DNA of 64,000 bases from an uncultured Colwellia sp. GTDB lineage: Bacteria; Pseudomonadota; Gammaproteobacteria; Enterobacterales; Alteromonadaceae. Position numbers and translations under genes: made by a program. Positions 1-11,589 of this stretch are shown here, piece by piece. Each line of letters begins with the position of its first letter. Positions within the stretch are counted from its first letter, which is position 1. The stretch is from NCBI GenBank assembly GCA_913049915.1, contig CAJWZC010000001.1, positions 1 through 64,000 of the forward strand. Reading direction: 5' to 3'. The notes under the pieces were generated by a model, which did no database searches, was not told the origin of the DNA, and saw only the letters and a list, made by a program, of their open reading frames with translations.

Positions 1-62
1 AAAATTAAAAATTAAAAATTAAAAATTAAAAATTAAAAATTAAAAATTAAAAATTAAAAATT
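1..62. repeat. 7-bp tandem repeat (AAAAATT)n, about 8 copies, truncated by the window edge
   Basis: Direct reading: aaaattaaaaattaaaaatt... period 7. Confidence 0.9.
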
Positions 63-472
63 TAGTTATCCACTGTTCCTGTGGGTAACTATGTGGATTA
101 AAATTTAAGTTTACGTTATTCATACGTTTTGACTGACGTGTCAATAAGTCAACATAAAAGAGATATGTTTTTAATTACATTAATTTCAATGCGTTAGGTG
201 AATATTATGTTTTATAGAGAAAGTTGGGTATTTTTTGAACGCCTGGTTTTTCGAATATTTAACTGTGCGTTATTTCATTAAACCATACCTTGTCTATAAC
301 CCTGTACGCTTTTTGTTCAGCAAAAGAATAAAGGGATATCTTACATAACTATTATTTCAATATTAATTAAAGTGAGCTTATCTGATCAATCTACACTAGG
401 TAAAAGTTAGTTAATCTTTTACAATGTATTTCTACATATTATTTACCCTAATAGAACCACAGATAATATTAA

Positions 473-1861
473 ATGACTAAAAAAAACATGGCCCGACATA
501 ATAGTAAACAAATTAATCTACTCGAAGACCCTGTTCCTAACACCCTAAAGCGTATGACTATTCCGATGATATATGGGATGGTGCTGCTAATGACGTTCAA
601 CTTAGTTGATACGTTCTTTGTTGGACTTTTAGGGACACAGCCTCTAGCAGCAATTAGTTTTACATTTCCTGTTACTTTTACAGTCCTTAGTCTAATGATT
701 GGTTTAGGTATAGGAACCTCTGCTGTTATCGCTAAGTTTTTAGGAAAAAAAGATACAAAGTCGGCAAAAAATGCTGCTACAGCGTCATTATATTTAGCTG
801 CGATTATTGTCGCCTGTTTATCAACAGTAGGGTATTTCATTACAGACCCTTTATTTACTCTACTGGGGGCACAGCCATCTTTATTACCCCTAATTCATCA
901 ATACATGGATATTTGGTATATAGGCAGTATTTGTTTGATTGGCCCTATGGTAGGTAATGCGATATTACGTGCATCAGGGGATACTAAAACACCCAGTATT
1001 ATAATGGGTAGTGCCGGACTCATAAATGCAGTACTGGATCCTATTTTTATATTTGGTTTTGGTCCTATTCCTGCGATGGGAATACAAGGTGCTGCAATCG
1101 CGACCTTAATTTCTTGGTTTTTTGGTTTAGGATTCGTATTGTACATATTAACTAAAAAACATGATCTCATTCATACGACTATGTTACCGATGAAAGACCT
1201 CATCACGGCCTGTCGACATATATTAAAAATAGGGTTACCTGCGGCAGGTGCTAATATGCTAACACCTATCGCTGCCGGTATAATGACTGCAATAGTTGCT
1301 ACATATGGTGAGTCAGCTGTTGCCGCTTTTGGAGTTGGCTCAAGACTTGAATCGATAGCTTGTTTGATCGTACTAGCTTTATCGATGACTTTACCCCCTT
1401 TTATTAGTCAGAACTTTGGAGCAGGGCAATTAAAACGCGTAGAAGATGCATATAAAGCTTCCATAAGGTTTATATTAGCTTGGCAAATTGTTATTTATAT
1501 TTTGTTAGCTCTTAGTGCACATTGGATCGCAAGTATATTTACTAAAGAAGCTGAAGTTGCTGATTTAATTAAACTATTTATTTGGATACTACCTCTAGGT
1601 TATGGGTTGCAAGGTATCGTTATTTTAACTAATTCATCATTCAATGCTTTGCATAAACCAATGATCGCTTTGGTATTAAGTGTTGTTCGACTATTTATTT
1701 GTTATTTACCTTTAGCGTATTTAGGTAGTTTACTGTTTGGTTTAGCAGGTCTATTTGCTGGTGCTTTACTTGGAAATATTCTAATGGCTATGATTTCGCA
1801 CCGATTATTTACTAAACAATTTGCGACTCATGACTCGACTGTACCGGAGCAGGTAATATGA
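473..1861 (+). CDS. MATE family multidrug efflux transporter
   Basis: 462 aa polytopic protein; N-terminal [45 protein letters not shown] is MATE-like. Confidence 0.9.
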   Translation: MTKKNMARHNSKQINLLEDPVPNTLKRMTIPMIYGMVLLMTFNLVDTFFVGLLGTQPLAAISFTFPVTFTVLSLMIGLGIGTSAVIAKFLGKKDTKSAKNAATASLYLAAIIVACLSTVGYFITDPLFTLLGAQPSLLPLIHQYMDIWYIGSICLIGPMVGNAILRASGDTKTPSIIMGSAGLINAVLDPIFIFGFGPIPAMGIQGAAIATLISWFFGLGFVLYILTKKHDLIHTTMLPMKDLITACRHILKIGLPAAGANMLTPIAAGIMTAIVATYGESAVAAFGVGSRLESIACLIVLALSMTLPPFISQNFGAGQLKRVEDAYKASIRFILAWQIVIYILLALSAHWIASIFTKEAEVADLIKLFIWILPLGYGLQGIVILTNSSFNALHKPMIALVLSVVRLFICYLPLAYLGSLLFGLAGLFAGALLGNILMAMISHRLFTKQFATHDSTVPEQVI

Positions 1862-3879
1862 AAAAGTTAACTATTTGTTCTGATTACACACCAAGTGGGG
1901 ATCAACCAACAGCAATAAAGCAACTTTTAGAAGGCATTGAATCGGGCTTAGCCCATCAAACGTTGTTAGGTGTAACTGGCTCAGGTAAAACCTTTACCAT
2001 TGCTAATGTGATAGAGAAGCTTAATCGACCCACCATGATGTTAGCACCCAATAAAACCTTGGCTGCGCAACTTTATGGTGAAATGAAAGAGTTTTTTCCA
2101 AACAATGCCGTGGAGTATTTTGTTTCTTATTATGATTATTATCAGCCAGAGGCTTATGTACCGACAACCGATACTTTCATAGAAAAAGACGCCTCAGTTA
2201 ATGAGCACATTGAGCAAATGCGTCTATCAGCCACTAAGGCATTGTTAGAACGTCGCGATGTTATTATTATTGCTTCAGTTTCTGCTATTTATGGTTTGGG
2301 TGATCCTGATTCCTATTTAAAGATGATGTTACATATTAGCCAAGGTGACATTATTAATCAGCGCGATATTTTACGTCGGTTAGCTGAATTACAATATAAA
2401 CGGAATGATATTGCTTTTGCACGCGCTACTTACAGAGTTCGGGGTGACGTTATTGATATTTTTCCTGCGGAATCAGATCGCCTTGCTTTGCGTGTTGAAC
2501 TATTCGATGAAGAAATAGAGCGGATAAGTCAATTTGATCCACTAACGGGACAAGTTGAAAGAACACTGCCTCGGGTGACCGTTTACCCTAAAACACACTA
2601 CGCCACGCCTAGAGAGAAAATTTTAGCTGCGATTGATAAAATTAAAATTGAGCTTAAGCACAGATCGCAACAACTTAAAGATAATAATAAATTAGTTGAA
2701 GAACAGCGACTAACCCAACGCACTCAATTTGATATTGAGATGATGACTGAGCTCGGTTATTGCTCCGGTATAGAGAACTATTCTCGCTACTTATCGGGGA
2801 GAGATGAGGGAGGTGCACCCCCTACATTATTTGATTATTTACCCGATGATGGGTTACTTATTATTGATGAATCACATGTTACTGTGCCACAAATTGGCGC
2901 TATGTATAAAGGGGATAGGTCGCGTAAAGAAAACTTAGTAGAATATGGCTTTAGATTACCCTCAGCCTTAGATAACAGGCCAATGAAATTTGAGGAGTTT
3001 GAAGCTATTTCTCCGCAAACAATTTATGTATCGGCAACACCGAGTAACTATGAATTAGAGAAATCTAATGGTGATATAGCAGAACAAGTGGTTAGACCTA
3101 CAGGTTTACTTGATCCACAAATCGAAGTGAGACCAGTAGAGACACAAGTTGATGATTTATTATCAGAGATACATAAACGTCTACCCTTAGATGAAAGGGT
3201 CTTAGCCACTACATTAACCAAGCGTATGGCCGAAGATTTAACGGATTACTTGGATGAGCATGGTATTAAAGCACGTTATTTGCATTCAGATGTTGATACG
3301 GTTGAACGGGTCGAAATTATAAGAGATTTCAGACTGGGTAAATTTGATGTTTTAGTTGGCATTAACTTACTTCGAGAAGGTTTAGATATGCCAGAAGTCT
3401 CCTTAGTAGCAATTTTAGATGCGGATAAAGAAGGTTTTTTACGTTCTGATCGTTCTTTAATTCAAACTATTGGTCGAGCGGCGCGTAACCTCAATGGTCG
3501 AGCTATATTGTATGGAGATAGAATTACGGGCTCTATGCGACGTGCTATTGATGAAACAGAACGACGTAGGGTAAAACAACATCAATACAATTTAGACAAC
3601 AATATTACTCCTCAAGGCGTTGTTAGACGAATTACCGATGTTATGGGTGTTGGTAACTACAGTGATGCTAAATCACTTGATAAAGTTGCGGAAGCGAATA
3701 CTAATTATCATATTAATCAGCAAGCAGATGAGCCCTTATTAACCACCAAACAGATTGATACTAAAATAGTCAAGTTTGAAAAAATAATGCAAGGGCATGC
3801 ACAAAACTTAGAATTTGAACAAGCGGCATCTGTCCGTGATAAAATCGCAAAACTACGAATACAGCAATTATCAACTTAA
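1858..3879 (+). CDS. uvrB: UvrABC system protein B
   Basis: [15 protein letters not shown] Walker [35 protein letters not shown]-terminal UVR motif; ATGA overlap with upstream gene. Confidence 0.98.
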   Translation: MKKLTICSDYTPSGDQPTAIKQLLEGIESGLAHQTLLGVTGSGKTFTIANVIEKLNRPTMMLAPNKTLAAQLYGEMKEFFPNNAVEYFVSYYDYYQPEAYVPTTDTFIEKDASVNEHIEQMRLSATKALLERRDVIIIASVSAIYGLGDPDSYLKMMLHISQGDIINQRDILRRLAELQYKRNDIAFARATYRVRGDVIDIFPAESDRLALRVELFDEEIERISQFDPLTGQVERTLPRVTVYPKTHYATPREKILAAIDKIKIELKHRSQQLKDNNKLVEEQRLTQRTQFDIEMMTELGYCSGIENYSRYLSGRDEGGAPPTLFDYLPDDGLLIIDESHVTVPQIGAMYKGDRSRKENLVEYGFRLPSALDNRPMKFEEFEAISPQTIYVSATPSNYELEKSNGDIAEQVVRPTGLLDPQIEVRPVETQVDDLLSEIHKRLPLDERVLATTLTKRMAEDLTDYLDEHGIKARYLHSDVDTVERVEIIRDFRLGKFDVLVGINLLREGLDMPEVSLVAILDADKEGFLRSDRSLIQTIGRAARNLNGRAILYGDRITGSMRRAIDETERRRVKQHQYNLDNNITPQGVVRRITDVMGVGNYSDAKSLDKVAEANTNYHINQQADEPLLTTKQIDTKIVKFEKIMQGHAQNLEFEQAASVRDKIAKLRIQQLST

Positions 3880-3895
3880 GTAACCATAACTAAGG

Positions 3896-4108
3896 TTACT
3901 TAAGTTCCAGTATTGAGTAATGGCTTAGAATGCTAGCAACAGCATCACTACTACAATGGTTGAGATCACTAATATCTTCTATTATTCTGTCTTGAATATC
4001 GACAGGAAATAACATTAGTCGCTCCATGAAAAGGTGAGCTTGAGTTTCATTATTTGAATCTATCATCTGCTTCAAACGTCGTGCTTGATACTTCCAAGTA
4101 GTACTCAT
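3896..4108 (-). CDS. small hypothetical protein
   Basis: 70 aa ORF convergent to uvrB; plausible composition, family not recognised. Confidence 0.45.
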   Translation of the reverse strand: MSTTWKYQARRLKQMIDSNNETQAHLFMERLMLFPVDIQDRIIEDISDLNHCSSDAVASILSHYSILELK

Positions 4109-4217
4109 AAGACATTCTCAATTTTTCATGAATATCCTATAAGTCTAGGCGAAACAGGTCTTACTGATATAAACAATTTATCTTAAAATAGTTTTTAAGA
4201 ACGATTTTAATCTATAG

Positions 4218-4268
4218 AAAGATAAGTTATTAATAAGAAGTGTATTAATAACTTATCTTTTATTTTTT
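4218..4268. terminator. strong intrinsic terminator-like hairpin, perfect 18-bp stem with 7-nt loop then T-rich tract
   Basis: AAAGATAAGTTATTAATA-agaagtg-TATTAATAACTTATCTTT then tattttttttg. Confidence 0.8.
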
Positions 4269-4460
4269 TTGAACAAAAAAACAATTATCTTCCGCAGTTG
4301 AGAACACTTTTTTTGGTGATTTACCAATTTTAATGGTGTAATACTATGTTAAAAGTCCTCTTGAAAAATTTCTAACTTATCAACTAACCAATACAATTAT
4401 TTATAGTCTTTTTAGTCAATATTACCATTAGTTAATGGCAGTTTTATTTGACGAATAAGA

Positions 4461-4980
4461 CTATCTTATCGTTCTGAGCTCTTCTTCAAATATTTCTACT
4501 AACATGGCTGCGGGTAATGCAACGAACCCTAAACCAATAAGTATAATAATGATGAAAATTATTTTTTCGATGGGTGTAATTGGTATTACATAACCATAAC
4601 TAACAGTAATCATAGTTACAATAGACCACCAAAGAGAGCAAATAATACAACCAAAAGTACTTAGTTTAATTTTACCTTCAATGGCATGCTAAGTTAGCGG
4701 CGATGACAATGAGAAATATCATCACCATTATGACAGCCGTGATACTTTTAATTCTTAAGCTATAATAGAGATAAAGCCTTAAAATATTTTAAAGACAATG
4801 TGTTGAATTCTATAGACGTAACAGCCAAATAAGGCGATAGTAGAAAATACATACTTAACTCTAGCTGTACTTGGGGACAAGTGAACGTATTTTTTTGCTT
4901 TAACACAGCACCATAATGATAAAAATATTTAATAAAAAATAGATAGTCGAATAAACGTACATAGAGCAAACGCAACTAAA
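4461..4980 (-). pseudogene. degenerate voltage-gated K+ channel-like protein
   Basis: Minus-strand frame reads EGKIKLSTFGCIICSLWWSIVTMITVSYGYVIPITPIEKIIFIIILIGLGFVALPAAMLVEIFEEELRTIR*, the K-channel pore/S6 pattern; upstream part is in other frames with stops. Confidence 0.7.
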
Positions 4981-5198
4981 TATTACTCATAATAGTTGGA
5001 CTCTGATCCAAATATAACTGCAGTTACATTAGAAATAATAATTTCAATCAAAAAAATTGATAATTTTCTTAACATACTATATTAAAGTAGCCTTCTAGCA
5101 ACTGATATGCTTTAACTCTATATGAGTTGCTAGAGGTTTGGTTGCAGTAGTTACATCTATCTTTGATTCAGTAATAGCCTTACTTGTAACTTAGTATT

Positions 5199-5855
5199 TT
5201 ATTCGTATGTAATTGGATCTGTGACATTATTTTCTGCAAAAGCTTCTAAGCGCTCTTGGCATGAACCACATTTACCACATGCTTTATCTCGTCCATTATA
5301 ACATGTCCAAGTATTACTGTAATCTAGCCCCATCGCTATGCCATCAGCAAGTATTGCTGTTTTATTAACCGTTAAGTAAGGACTAAATATTTCAACACTT
5401 TCATAATTAGCAATTTTACAAACATCATTCATCTTTTCGACGAACTCAGGTCGACAATCTGGATAGATAGCGTGGTCGCCTGAATGCGCACCGTAGTAAA
5501 CTTGATCAGCACCAACGGATACCGCATAAGCAACAGCTAGCGAAAGTAAAATCATATTACGATTAGGTACAATCGTTGACTTCATATTATCTGCTTCGTA
5601 ATGACCTTCAGGAATATCAATATCATCTGTTAGGGAAGAACCCGCCAATAACTGATTAATAGCAGAAATATCAATTACTTTATGATTAACATCAAGTTCA
5701 GTACACACAGTACTCGCGCACTCCAACTCTTTTACATGGCGTTGACCATAATCAAAGGATAACGCAAAGACTTCTTTTCCATCTTTTTGAGCACGGTTTA
5801 GTACAGTAAAGGAATCCATGCCACCAGAATAAATAACAACAACTTTTTCAGTCAT
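5199..5855 (-). CDS. queC: 7-cyano-7-deazaguanine synthase
   Basis: [16 protein letters not shown]-loop; C-terminal CxxC zinc motif [15 protein letters not shown]. Confidence 0.97.
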   Translation of the reverse strand: MTEKVVVIYSGGMDSFTVLNRAQKDGKEVFALSFDYGQRHVKELECASTVCTELDVNHKVIDISAINQLLAGSSLTDDIDIPEGHYEADNMKSTIVPNRNMILLSLAVAYAVSVGADQVYYGAHSGDHAIYPDCRPEFVEKMNDVCKIANYESVEIFSPYLTVNKTAILADGIAMGLDYSNTWTCYNGRDKACGKCGSCQERLEAFAENNVTDPITYE

Positions 5856-5938
5856 TTGAAAGCTCTCTTAATTGATCTAAGGTATAATAATAAACAGCTA
5901 TTATTTTACTTGAAATAAGTAATAGGCTAAAGCAGAAA

Positions 5939-6664
5939 GTGAATACCGCGCCGAATAAAATAAACCATCATGCAGAAGAGAAAACTATAACACCGATGAA
6001 CTATAAAATTAATGAGCTATTTGAAACGATTCAAGGGGAGGGTTCCTTCACGGGCCAGCCATCAATTTTCATCAGATTACAGGGTTGCCCTGTAGGGTGT
6101 TCTTGGTGTGATACCAAGCATACTTGGGATATTGAACTTAAAGATCAAGTTAGTCCTGACGTTATGTTTAATAAAACAGAAGAAACGGTGCAATGGTCTA
6201 ATTTTACTGCTGAAGATATTCTAGCGTTAGTGAAAGATAAACAATTTCGAGCAAAACATATTGTTATTACTGGCGGTGAGCCTTGTATGGTTGATCTAAC
6301 GCCATTATGTGAAAGCTTTGAGCAAGAAGGTTATAGCATGCAAATTGAAACATCAGGTACATTTGAAATTGTCACCACGGAAAAATGTTGGGTAACAGTG
6401 TCTCCTAAAATCAATATGCGTGGTGGTTATGAGGTGTTAGCTAGCGCCATGTTACGAGCTAATGAAATAAAGCATCCGGTTGCAACAGAACAACATGTTG
6501 ATGATTTAAAAACGCTATTAGCTAAACATAAAATTGAAAATACCCCAATATATTTACAACCGATTAGTCAAAAGCAACGAGCAACTGAATTAGCAATAGC
6601 AACATGTATCGCTAATAACTGGCGGTTATCAGTGCAAGTTCATAAATATATTGGTATCGAATAA
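5939..6664 (+). CDS. queE: 7-carboxy-7-deazaguanine synthase (radical SAM)
   Basis: FETIQGEGSFTGQPSIFIRLQGCPVGCSWCDTKHTW; divergent from queC; GTG start here, ATG alternative at ~5995. Confidence 0.95.
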   Translation: MNTAPNKINHHAEEKTITPMNYKINELFETIQGEGSFTGQPSIFIRLQGCPVGCSWCDTKHTWDIELKDQVSPDVMFNKTEETVQWSNFTAEDILALVKDKQFRAKHIVITGGEPCMVDLTPLCESFEQEGYSMQIETSGTFEIVTTEKCWVTVSPKINMRGGYEVLASAMLRANEIKHPVATEQHVDDLKTLLAKHKIENTPIYLQPISQKQRATELAIATCIANNWRLSVQVHKYIGIE

Positions 6665-6679
6665 AAAAGTATCAGTAAG

Positions 6680-7792
6680 TTAAGTCGCAATGACTTTGGG
6701 AACACGTTTTGATACGCGTGTTAATAATTCATAATTAATGGTATCGCTGTTTTGAGCAACGGTATCAATACTTATATTTTTACCCCACAATTCAACAGTA
6801 TCTCCTATTATAATGTTACTAATATCACTATTGTCTAAATCCGTGTTAGTTAAATCAGTAATATCTACAGTGACCATATCCATTGAAACTCGACCAACCA
6901 GTGGCGCAATAGCACCTTTTATGAATACGGGTGTACCTGATTTAGCATTACGAGGGTAGCCATCAGCATATCCTATGGCAACGGTTGCTATAATAGTTTC
7001 GCGTTGAGCTTGCCAAATATCACCATAACCAACATATTCACCTGCTTTTACGGTATGTATAGCAATAATATTTGCTTGTAAGGTCATCACTGGAATCAGT
7101 GGTTGGCTTAATGGACTTTCACCAATGGGGGATAAACCATAAAGAGCTAAACCTAATCGGGTATGATCGCCATGACTCGTAGGCCAATTTAAAATACCAG
7201 CAGAGTTAGCCATACTAAATTTACAATCGTATTGTGAAACTAACTTCTTTAATTTATCCAGTTGCTCTAAAGGTTTCGTACTATTGAGCTGTTCAGCGGT
7301 CGAAAAATGTGAGCACAACACTAATTTTTTTATTTGCTGCTCGGTTAATTGCAACATGATGTCGTCAACTTGTTCAACATGAAAACCTAAGCGGTTCATT
7401 CCTGTATCTACTTTTAGCCATATATCACCTGAAAAATCAGGACTCATAGCGCTAAGCCACTCAATTTGATAGTCACTGTGTAACATGAGAGAAAAATTAT
7501 TTTCAATCGCTATCTGAAAGTCACTTTCTTTAAAAGGTCCTTCCAGAATAAGCACGGTATTATCAATGCCATCGCTTCGCAGAGCTAAGGCTTCATCAAT
7601 AAAACCAACGGCAAAAAGATTAACATATGCACTTAAAGCACGAGCTACTTTAGCAGCATCATGGCCGTAGGCGTCTGCTTTAATGACGGCAATAGTATTA
7701 CTGTTACTCGCCAGATTATCGATATACTGATAGTTTTTAACTAGTGCATCTAAGTCAATAACTGCTTGTGTAAGTCTAGAAGAATAATTCAT
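6680..7792 (-). CDS. alr: alanine racemase
   Basis: AVIKADAYGHD PLP-lysine motif; VGYGDIWQA; AIGYADGYPRN; GRVSMDMVTVDIT. Confidence 0.96.
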   Translation of the reverse strand: MNYSSRLTQAVIDLDALVKNYQYIDNLASNSNTIAVIKADAYGHDAAKVARALSAYVNLFAVGFIDEALALRSDGIDNTVLILEGPFKESDFQIAIENNFSLMLHSDYQIEWLSAMSPDFSGDIWLKVDTGMNRLGFHVEQVDDIMLQLTEQQIKKLVLCSHFSTAEQLNSTKPLEQLDKLKKLVSQYDCKFSMANSAGILNWPTSHGDHTRLGLALYGLSPIGESPLSQPLIPVMTLQANIIAIHTVKAGEYVGYGDIWQAQRETIIATVAIGYADGYPRNAKSGTPVFIKGAIAPLVGRVSMDMVTVDITDLTNTDLDNSDISNIIIGDTVELWGKNISIDTVAQNSDTINYELLTRVSKRVPKVIAT

Positions 7793-8023
7793 ATCTGTGG
7801 CTGATAATTACTAATAAATGATTTTTTGATAAATAAAGACAGAGAAATAAACATTATTGGACAAGTAAAAGTCGCTAATTTCTTTATATATTAACAGTAA
7901 TCAGTGTACCATGATAAATATTATGCGCCTTAGCTTAATTGTAATATTTATGATTAGTGACGAACATAATTAGCTGTAATTATGTTTAAGAAAAAGGCTA
8001 GTAAATTATAACGAGAGAATTTA

Positions 8024-8950
8024 ATGGATACGCAAGTAGACTTAGTTAATGAACTAAAAAACATCACCACCGAAGGACAAAATCCTAATACCCTAGATAT
8101 AGACTTACTGGATTCATTAGGAGTACTAAAAAAAATTAATACCGAAGATCAAACTATCGCTGCCATAGTAGGTCAACTAATACCTGAAATAGCCCAAGGG
8201 GTCGATTTCATCGTCGATGCCTTTGCTCGTGGTGGTCGTCTTATTTATATTGGCGCAGGTACCAGTGGCAGATTAGGTGTACTCGATGCGGTAGAATGCC
8301 CACCTACTTTTAGTGTGTCGAGTGAACAAGTTATCGGTATTCTTGCTGGAGGCGCTGGCGCTATGTATAAAGCGGTTGAAGGTGCAGAAGACAATAAACA
8401 GTTAGCCATTAATGATTTGAACGCAATCAACTTATCGAGTAAAGATGTTTTAGTGGGTATAGCTGCCAGTGGGCGTACACCTTATGTTTTGTCTGCAATG
8501 GCCTTTGCTAAAGAGCAAGGAGCTAAAGTTATTGGCATTAGCTGTAGTGCTAACAATATTTACGCACAAAACAGTGATGTTGATATCTGTGCGATAGTAG
8601 GAGCAGAAGTCTTAACTGGTTCTACGCGTATGAAATCAGGTACCGCACAAAAGCTTATTTTGAATATGCTCAGCACTGCCAGTATGATCCGCAGTGGTAA
8701 AAGTTATCAAAATCTCATGATTGATGTTAATGCCAGTAATAAAAAATTATACGCACGTGCTGTTAGAATTGTGATGCAAGCAACAGAATGTGACTTTATC
8801 ACGGCAGAAAAATCGTTGAAACAAGCAAATAATCAAACAAAACTTGCCAGTTTAATGGTCTTAACGGGCCTAGACAGTGCTCAAGCCGAAGCCGCGTTAA
8901 GCAGTAATAAAGGCTTTCTACGAAAAGCTGTTGAGCAACAAGGTTGTTAA
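8024..8950 (+). CDS. murQ: N-acetylmuramic acid 6-phosphate etherase
   Basis: YIGAGTSGRLGVLDAVECPPTF; GAEVLTGSTRMKSGTAQKLILNM. Confidence 0.97.
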   Translation: MDTQVDLVNELKNITTEGQNPNTLDIDLLDSLGVLKKINTEDQTIAAIVGQLIPEIAQGVDFIVDAFARGGRLIYIGAGTSGRLGVLDAVECPPTFSVSSEQVIGILAGGAGAMYKAVEGAEDNKQLAINDLNAINLSSKDVLVGIAASGRTPYVLSAMAFAKEQGAKVIGISCSANNIYAQNSDVDICAIVGAEVLTGSTRMKSGTAQKLILNMLSTASMIRSGKSYQNLMIDVNASNKKLYARAVRIVMQATECDFITAEKSLKQANNQTKLASLMVLTGLDSAQAEAALSSNKGFLRKAVEQQGC

Positions 8951-8960
8951 GGTCATATCA

Positions 8961-10151
8961 ATGAGGTTAGCTACTTTGGTTAAAGCAACAATCCTATTTT
9001 TTACCTTTACTATATACAGTTTTAGCTTGTCTGCGGGTGCTACTGCTAGTATCGAAAACTACATAACTGTGGGGGCGGAGCAAATTGAAAAATACTTACC
9101 CCAGCTAAAAGGAAAAAATATTGGGCTAGTGGTTAATCAAACCTCAAACGTGTTTGATGAACACTTAGTAGATATATTATTAAAAAATAATATCGATATC
9201 AAAATGATTTTTTCGCCAGAGCACGGTTTTCGAGGTAACAGAGATGCGGGTGAAAAATTTGATTCAAGTGTTGATACTAAAACGGGTATTCCACTTGTTT
9301 CACTCTATAGTAAAAACCGTAAGCCCTCCTTAACTACCATGAAAGAGCTAGATGTTATCGTCTTTGATATTCAAGATGTAGGTGTGCGCTTTTATACTTA
9401 CATCAGTACTATGCATTATATGATGGAAGCCGCAGCTGATGCGGGTGTTGAATTCATTATTTTAGATAGACCAAACCCTAATGGCTCTTTTGTTGATGGC
9501 CCTATACTGGAAAAAGAATTTAGTTCATTCGTTGGCATGCATCCCATTCCTTTATTACACGGCATGACTGTCGGAGAGCTTGCATTAATGATTATAGGGG
9601 AAGGCTGGTTAACAACTGAAAAAGAACTGGCTCTCAGCGTTGTTAGAGTAAAAAATTATCAACGATATTTAGCGTATGTTTTACCAATAAAACCAAGCCC
9701 TAATTTACCTAATACACGTTCAATTTATTTATACCCATCATTAGCATTTTTTGAAGCAACACCAGTAAGTATAGGACGGGGAACTGCTTTTCCATTTCAG
9801 GTGATCGGTCATGATAATATAACTATTGGAGACTTTAGCTTTACACCAATTTCGACCCCTGGTGCTGCGAGTAAACCTAAATTTATGAATATAATGTTGC
9901 AGGGTGAGGACCTTCGTCTAGTTGATAGTCAAGGATTAAATTTACGTTTTATTTTGCACTGGTATAAAGCATTTGCAGAGCAAAAGGTAACCTTTTTTAA
10001 TAGCCCACAATTTATGGATAAATTAGCAGGTACAGATAAATTAAGAAAAGCTATTATTGAAGGGCAAAGTGAAGAGCAAATTAAATTAAGTTGGCGAGCG
10101 GGTATTACTAAGTTTAAGCAAAAGCGACAACCGTATTTATTATATGACTAA
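8961..10151 (+). CDS. namZ: exo-beta-N-acetylmuramidase NamZ family (DUF1343), secreted
   Basis: GLVVNQTSN, FSPEHGFRGNRDAGE, FDIQDVGVRFYTYISTMHYMMEAA, RPNPNGSFVDGPIL; signal-like N-terminus; adjacent to murQ. ORF can start at TTG 8931, ATG at 8961 preferred. Confidence 0.9.
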   Translation: MRLATLVKATILFFTFTIYSFSLSAGATASIENYITVGAEQIEKYLPQLKGKNIGLVVNQTSNVFDEHLVDILLKNNIDIKMIFSPEHGFRGNRDAGEKFDSSVDTKTGIPLVSLYSKNRKPSLTTMKELDVIVFDIQDVGVRFYTYISTMHYMMEAAADAGVEFIILDRPNPNGSFVDGPILEKEFSSFVGMHPIPLLHGMTVGELALMIIGEGWLTTEKELALSVVRVKNYQRYLAYVLPIKPSPNLPNTRSIYLYPSLAFFEATPVSIGRGTAFPFQVIGHDNITIGDFSFTPISTPGAASKPKFMNIMLQGEDLRLVDSQGLNLRFILHWYKAFAEQKVTFFNSPQFMDKLAGTDKLRKAIIEGQSEEQIKLSWRAGITKFKQKRQPYLLYD

Positions 10152-10197
10152 CCCCCAAGTTAGTAGTATGAGTTAAGTATGGATTTGATATTAAAAA

Positions 10198-10426
10198 TTA
10201 AGCGGCGGCTGTGCTATTACTACTGGTATTTCTTGCTTTATATAACGCCATATTTGCACGAGAAATTAAACTATCAAGGTCCTCATTGTGCCTTTGTGCA
10301 ACATAAAAACTATAGGCTATTTTAATATTATTTGGCCCAGCATTATTCAGTATCGATTCTCTGATTTTATCAGCAACATCAACTGCAGGCGATATTTTCG
10401 TATCAGGACATACTAATAAAAGCTAG
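10198..10426 (-). pseudogene. C-terminal fragment of a GGDEF diguanylate cyclase
   Basis: Minus-strand translation LLVCPDTKISPAVDVADKIRESILNNAGPNNIKIAYSFYVAQRHNEDLDSLISRANMALYKARNTSSNSTAAA*; stop immediately upstream, no GGDEF motif retained. Confidence 0.75.
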
Positions 10427-10536
10427 ATAACTTTTTAATTAATGGCTTATTAGACAGTAACTATTACTTCCCAGTTTGAAAGTAAGACGTTAAACTTTCC
10501 CCCTTTCAAGCACTATTAAATTCGTTTAAATTTTAT

Positions 10537-11490
10537 ATGCAAAATACTAAAATGACTAAATACTCCACAAAAACTATCAATAAGGTTAGTTATACGTTTA
10601 TCACTGAAGAAATAGACGATGCGTTAAACGAGGCTGTAGATGAAGTAACAACAAAAAAACAGCTCATACTGACAAGAAAAACAAGTAAAGATAGTATTAT
10701 TGTTGAACAACCTTTGCAGATCACTTTATCTTGGTTAGAGCAGGGTAAAGTAAAAAGAAAAGTCTTCACTATTACCATGCGTACTCCTGGGCATGATTAT
10801 TTTTTGATTATGGGCTTATTGCATAGTGAAGGGGTAATAAAACAACTTAAGGATGTTGAAACAATAAAATTAGAATCAGGAGAAGTTACTGGTGAAGGTA
10901 AATATAATGAATGGTTAATAAAATTTACTAACGGTTTTATCCCTGACTTATCCTCATTAGATCGATATATGGTGAGCTACTCTAGTTGTGGCCTTTGTGG
11001 CACAACATCATTAAAAACACTGCAGTTAAAAACTGATATAAATTTATCTTATCCTGAGCATAAAAATATACTTATGGCGCAATCAATACTATTGTTGTCC
11101 AGTAAAATGCGGAACGAGCAAGGCCTATTTGATCAAACGGGTGGTGTACATGGCGCAGCATTATTTGACCAACAATTAAATATACAGCAATTATATGAGG
11201 ATATTGGTCGTCATAACGCAGTAGATAAAGTTATTGGTGCATTACTAGCCTTAGATAAATCGCTCCAAAAAGCGCCTTTATGGATATTACTCGTTAGTGG
11301 TCGAATAAGTTTTGAAATAGTGCAGAAAACTATTATGGCAGGTATTAGTATATTGGTTGGCGTTGGAGCCCCTTCTGATCTGGCAATACAAGCGGCCAAG
11401 CAATTCGACTTAACCCTGATAGGCTTTGCAAGTAATAAAGGCTTTAATGTTTACCATGGTGATTGGCGCTTAACTAATGAGACTAAATAA
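10537..11490 (+). CDS. fdhD: formate dehydrogenase accessory sulfurtransferase
   Basis: YSSCGLCGTTSLKTL CxxC motif; GGVHGAALF; EDIGRHNAVDKVIG; LLVSGRISFEIVQKT. Confidence 0.95.
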   Translation: MQNTKMTKYSTKTINKVSYTFITEEIDDALNEAVDEVTTKKQLILTRKTSKDSIIVEQPLQITLSWLEQGKVKRKVFTITMRTPGHDYFLIMGLLHSEGVIKQLKDVETIKLESGEVTGEGKYNEWLIKFTNGFIPDLSSLDRYMVSYSSCGLCGTTSLKTLQLKTDINLSYPEHKNILMAQSILLLSSKMRNEQGLFDQTGGVHGAALFDQQLNIQQLYEDIGRHNAVDKVIGALLALDKSLQKAPLWILLVSGRISFEIVQKTIMAGISILVGVGAPSDLAIQAAKQFDLTLIGFASNKGFNVYHGDWRLTNETK

Positions 11491-11589
11491 TAAGAACTAA
11501 GCCATAAATAAAAGAAACGTTGATTATCTTTTGATATATCCCCCAACCAATTGAATAAGTTATCTTAGGATAAGAACGTTGAATAGATA

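Noticed and set aside
1-62. AAAAATT tandem repeat as an origin-type iteron or CRISPR
   Set aside because: Simple low-complexity 7-mer at the window edge with no spacers and no replication gene nearby in the window.
469-840. 123-aa minus-strand ORF opposite the MATE transporter
   Set aside because: Fully antisense to a confident CDS with no domain signal.
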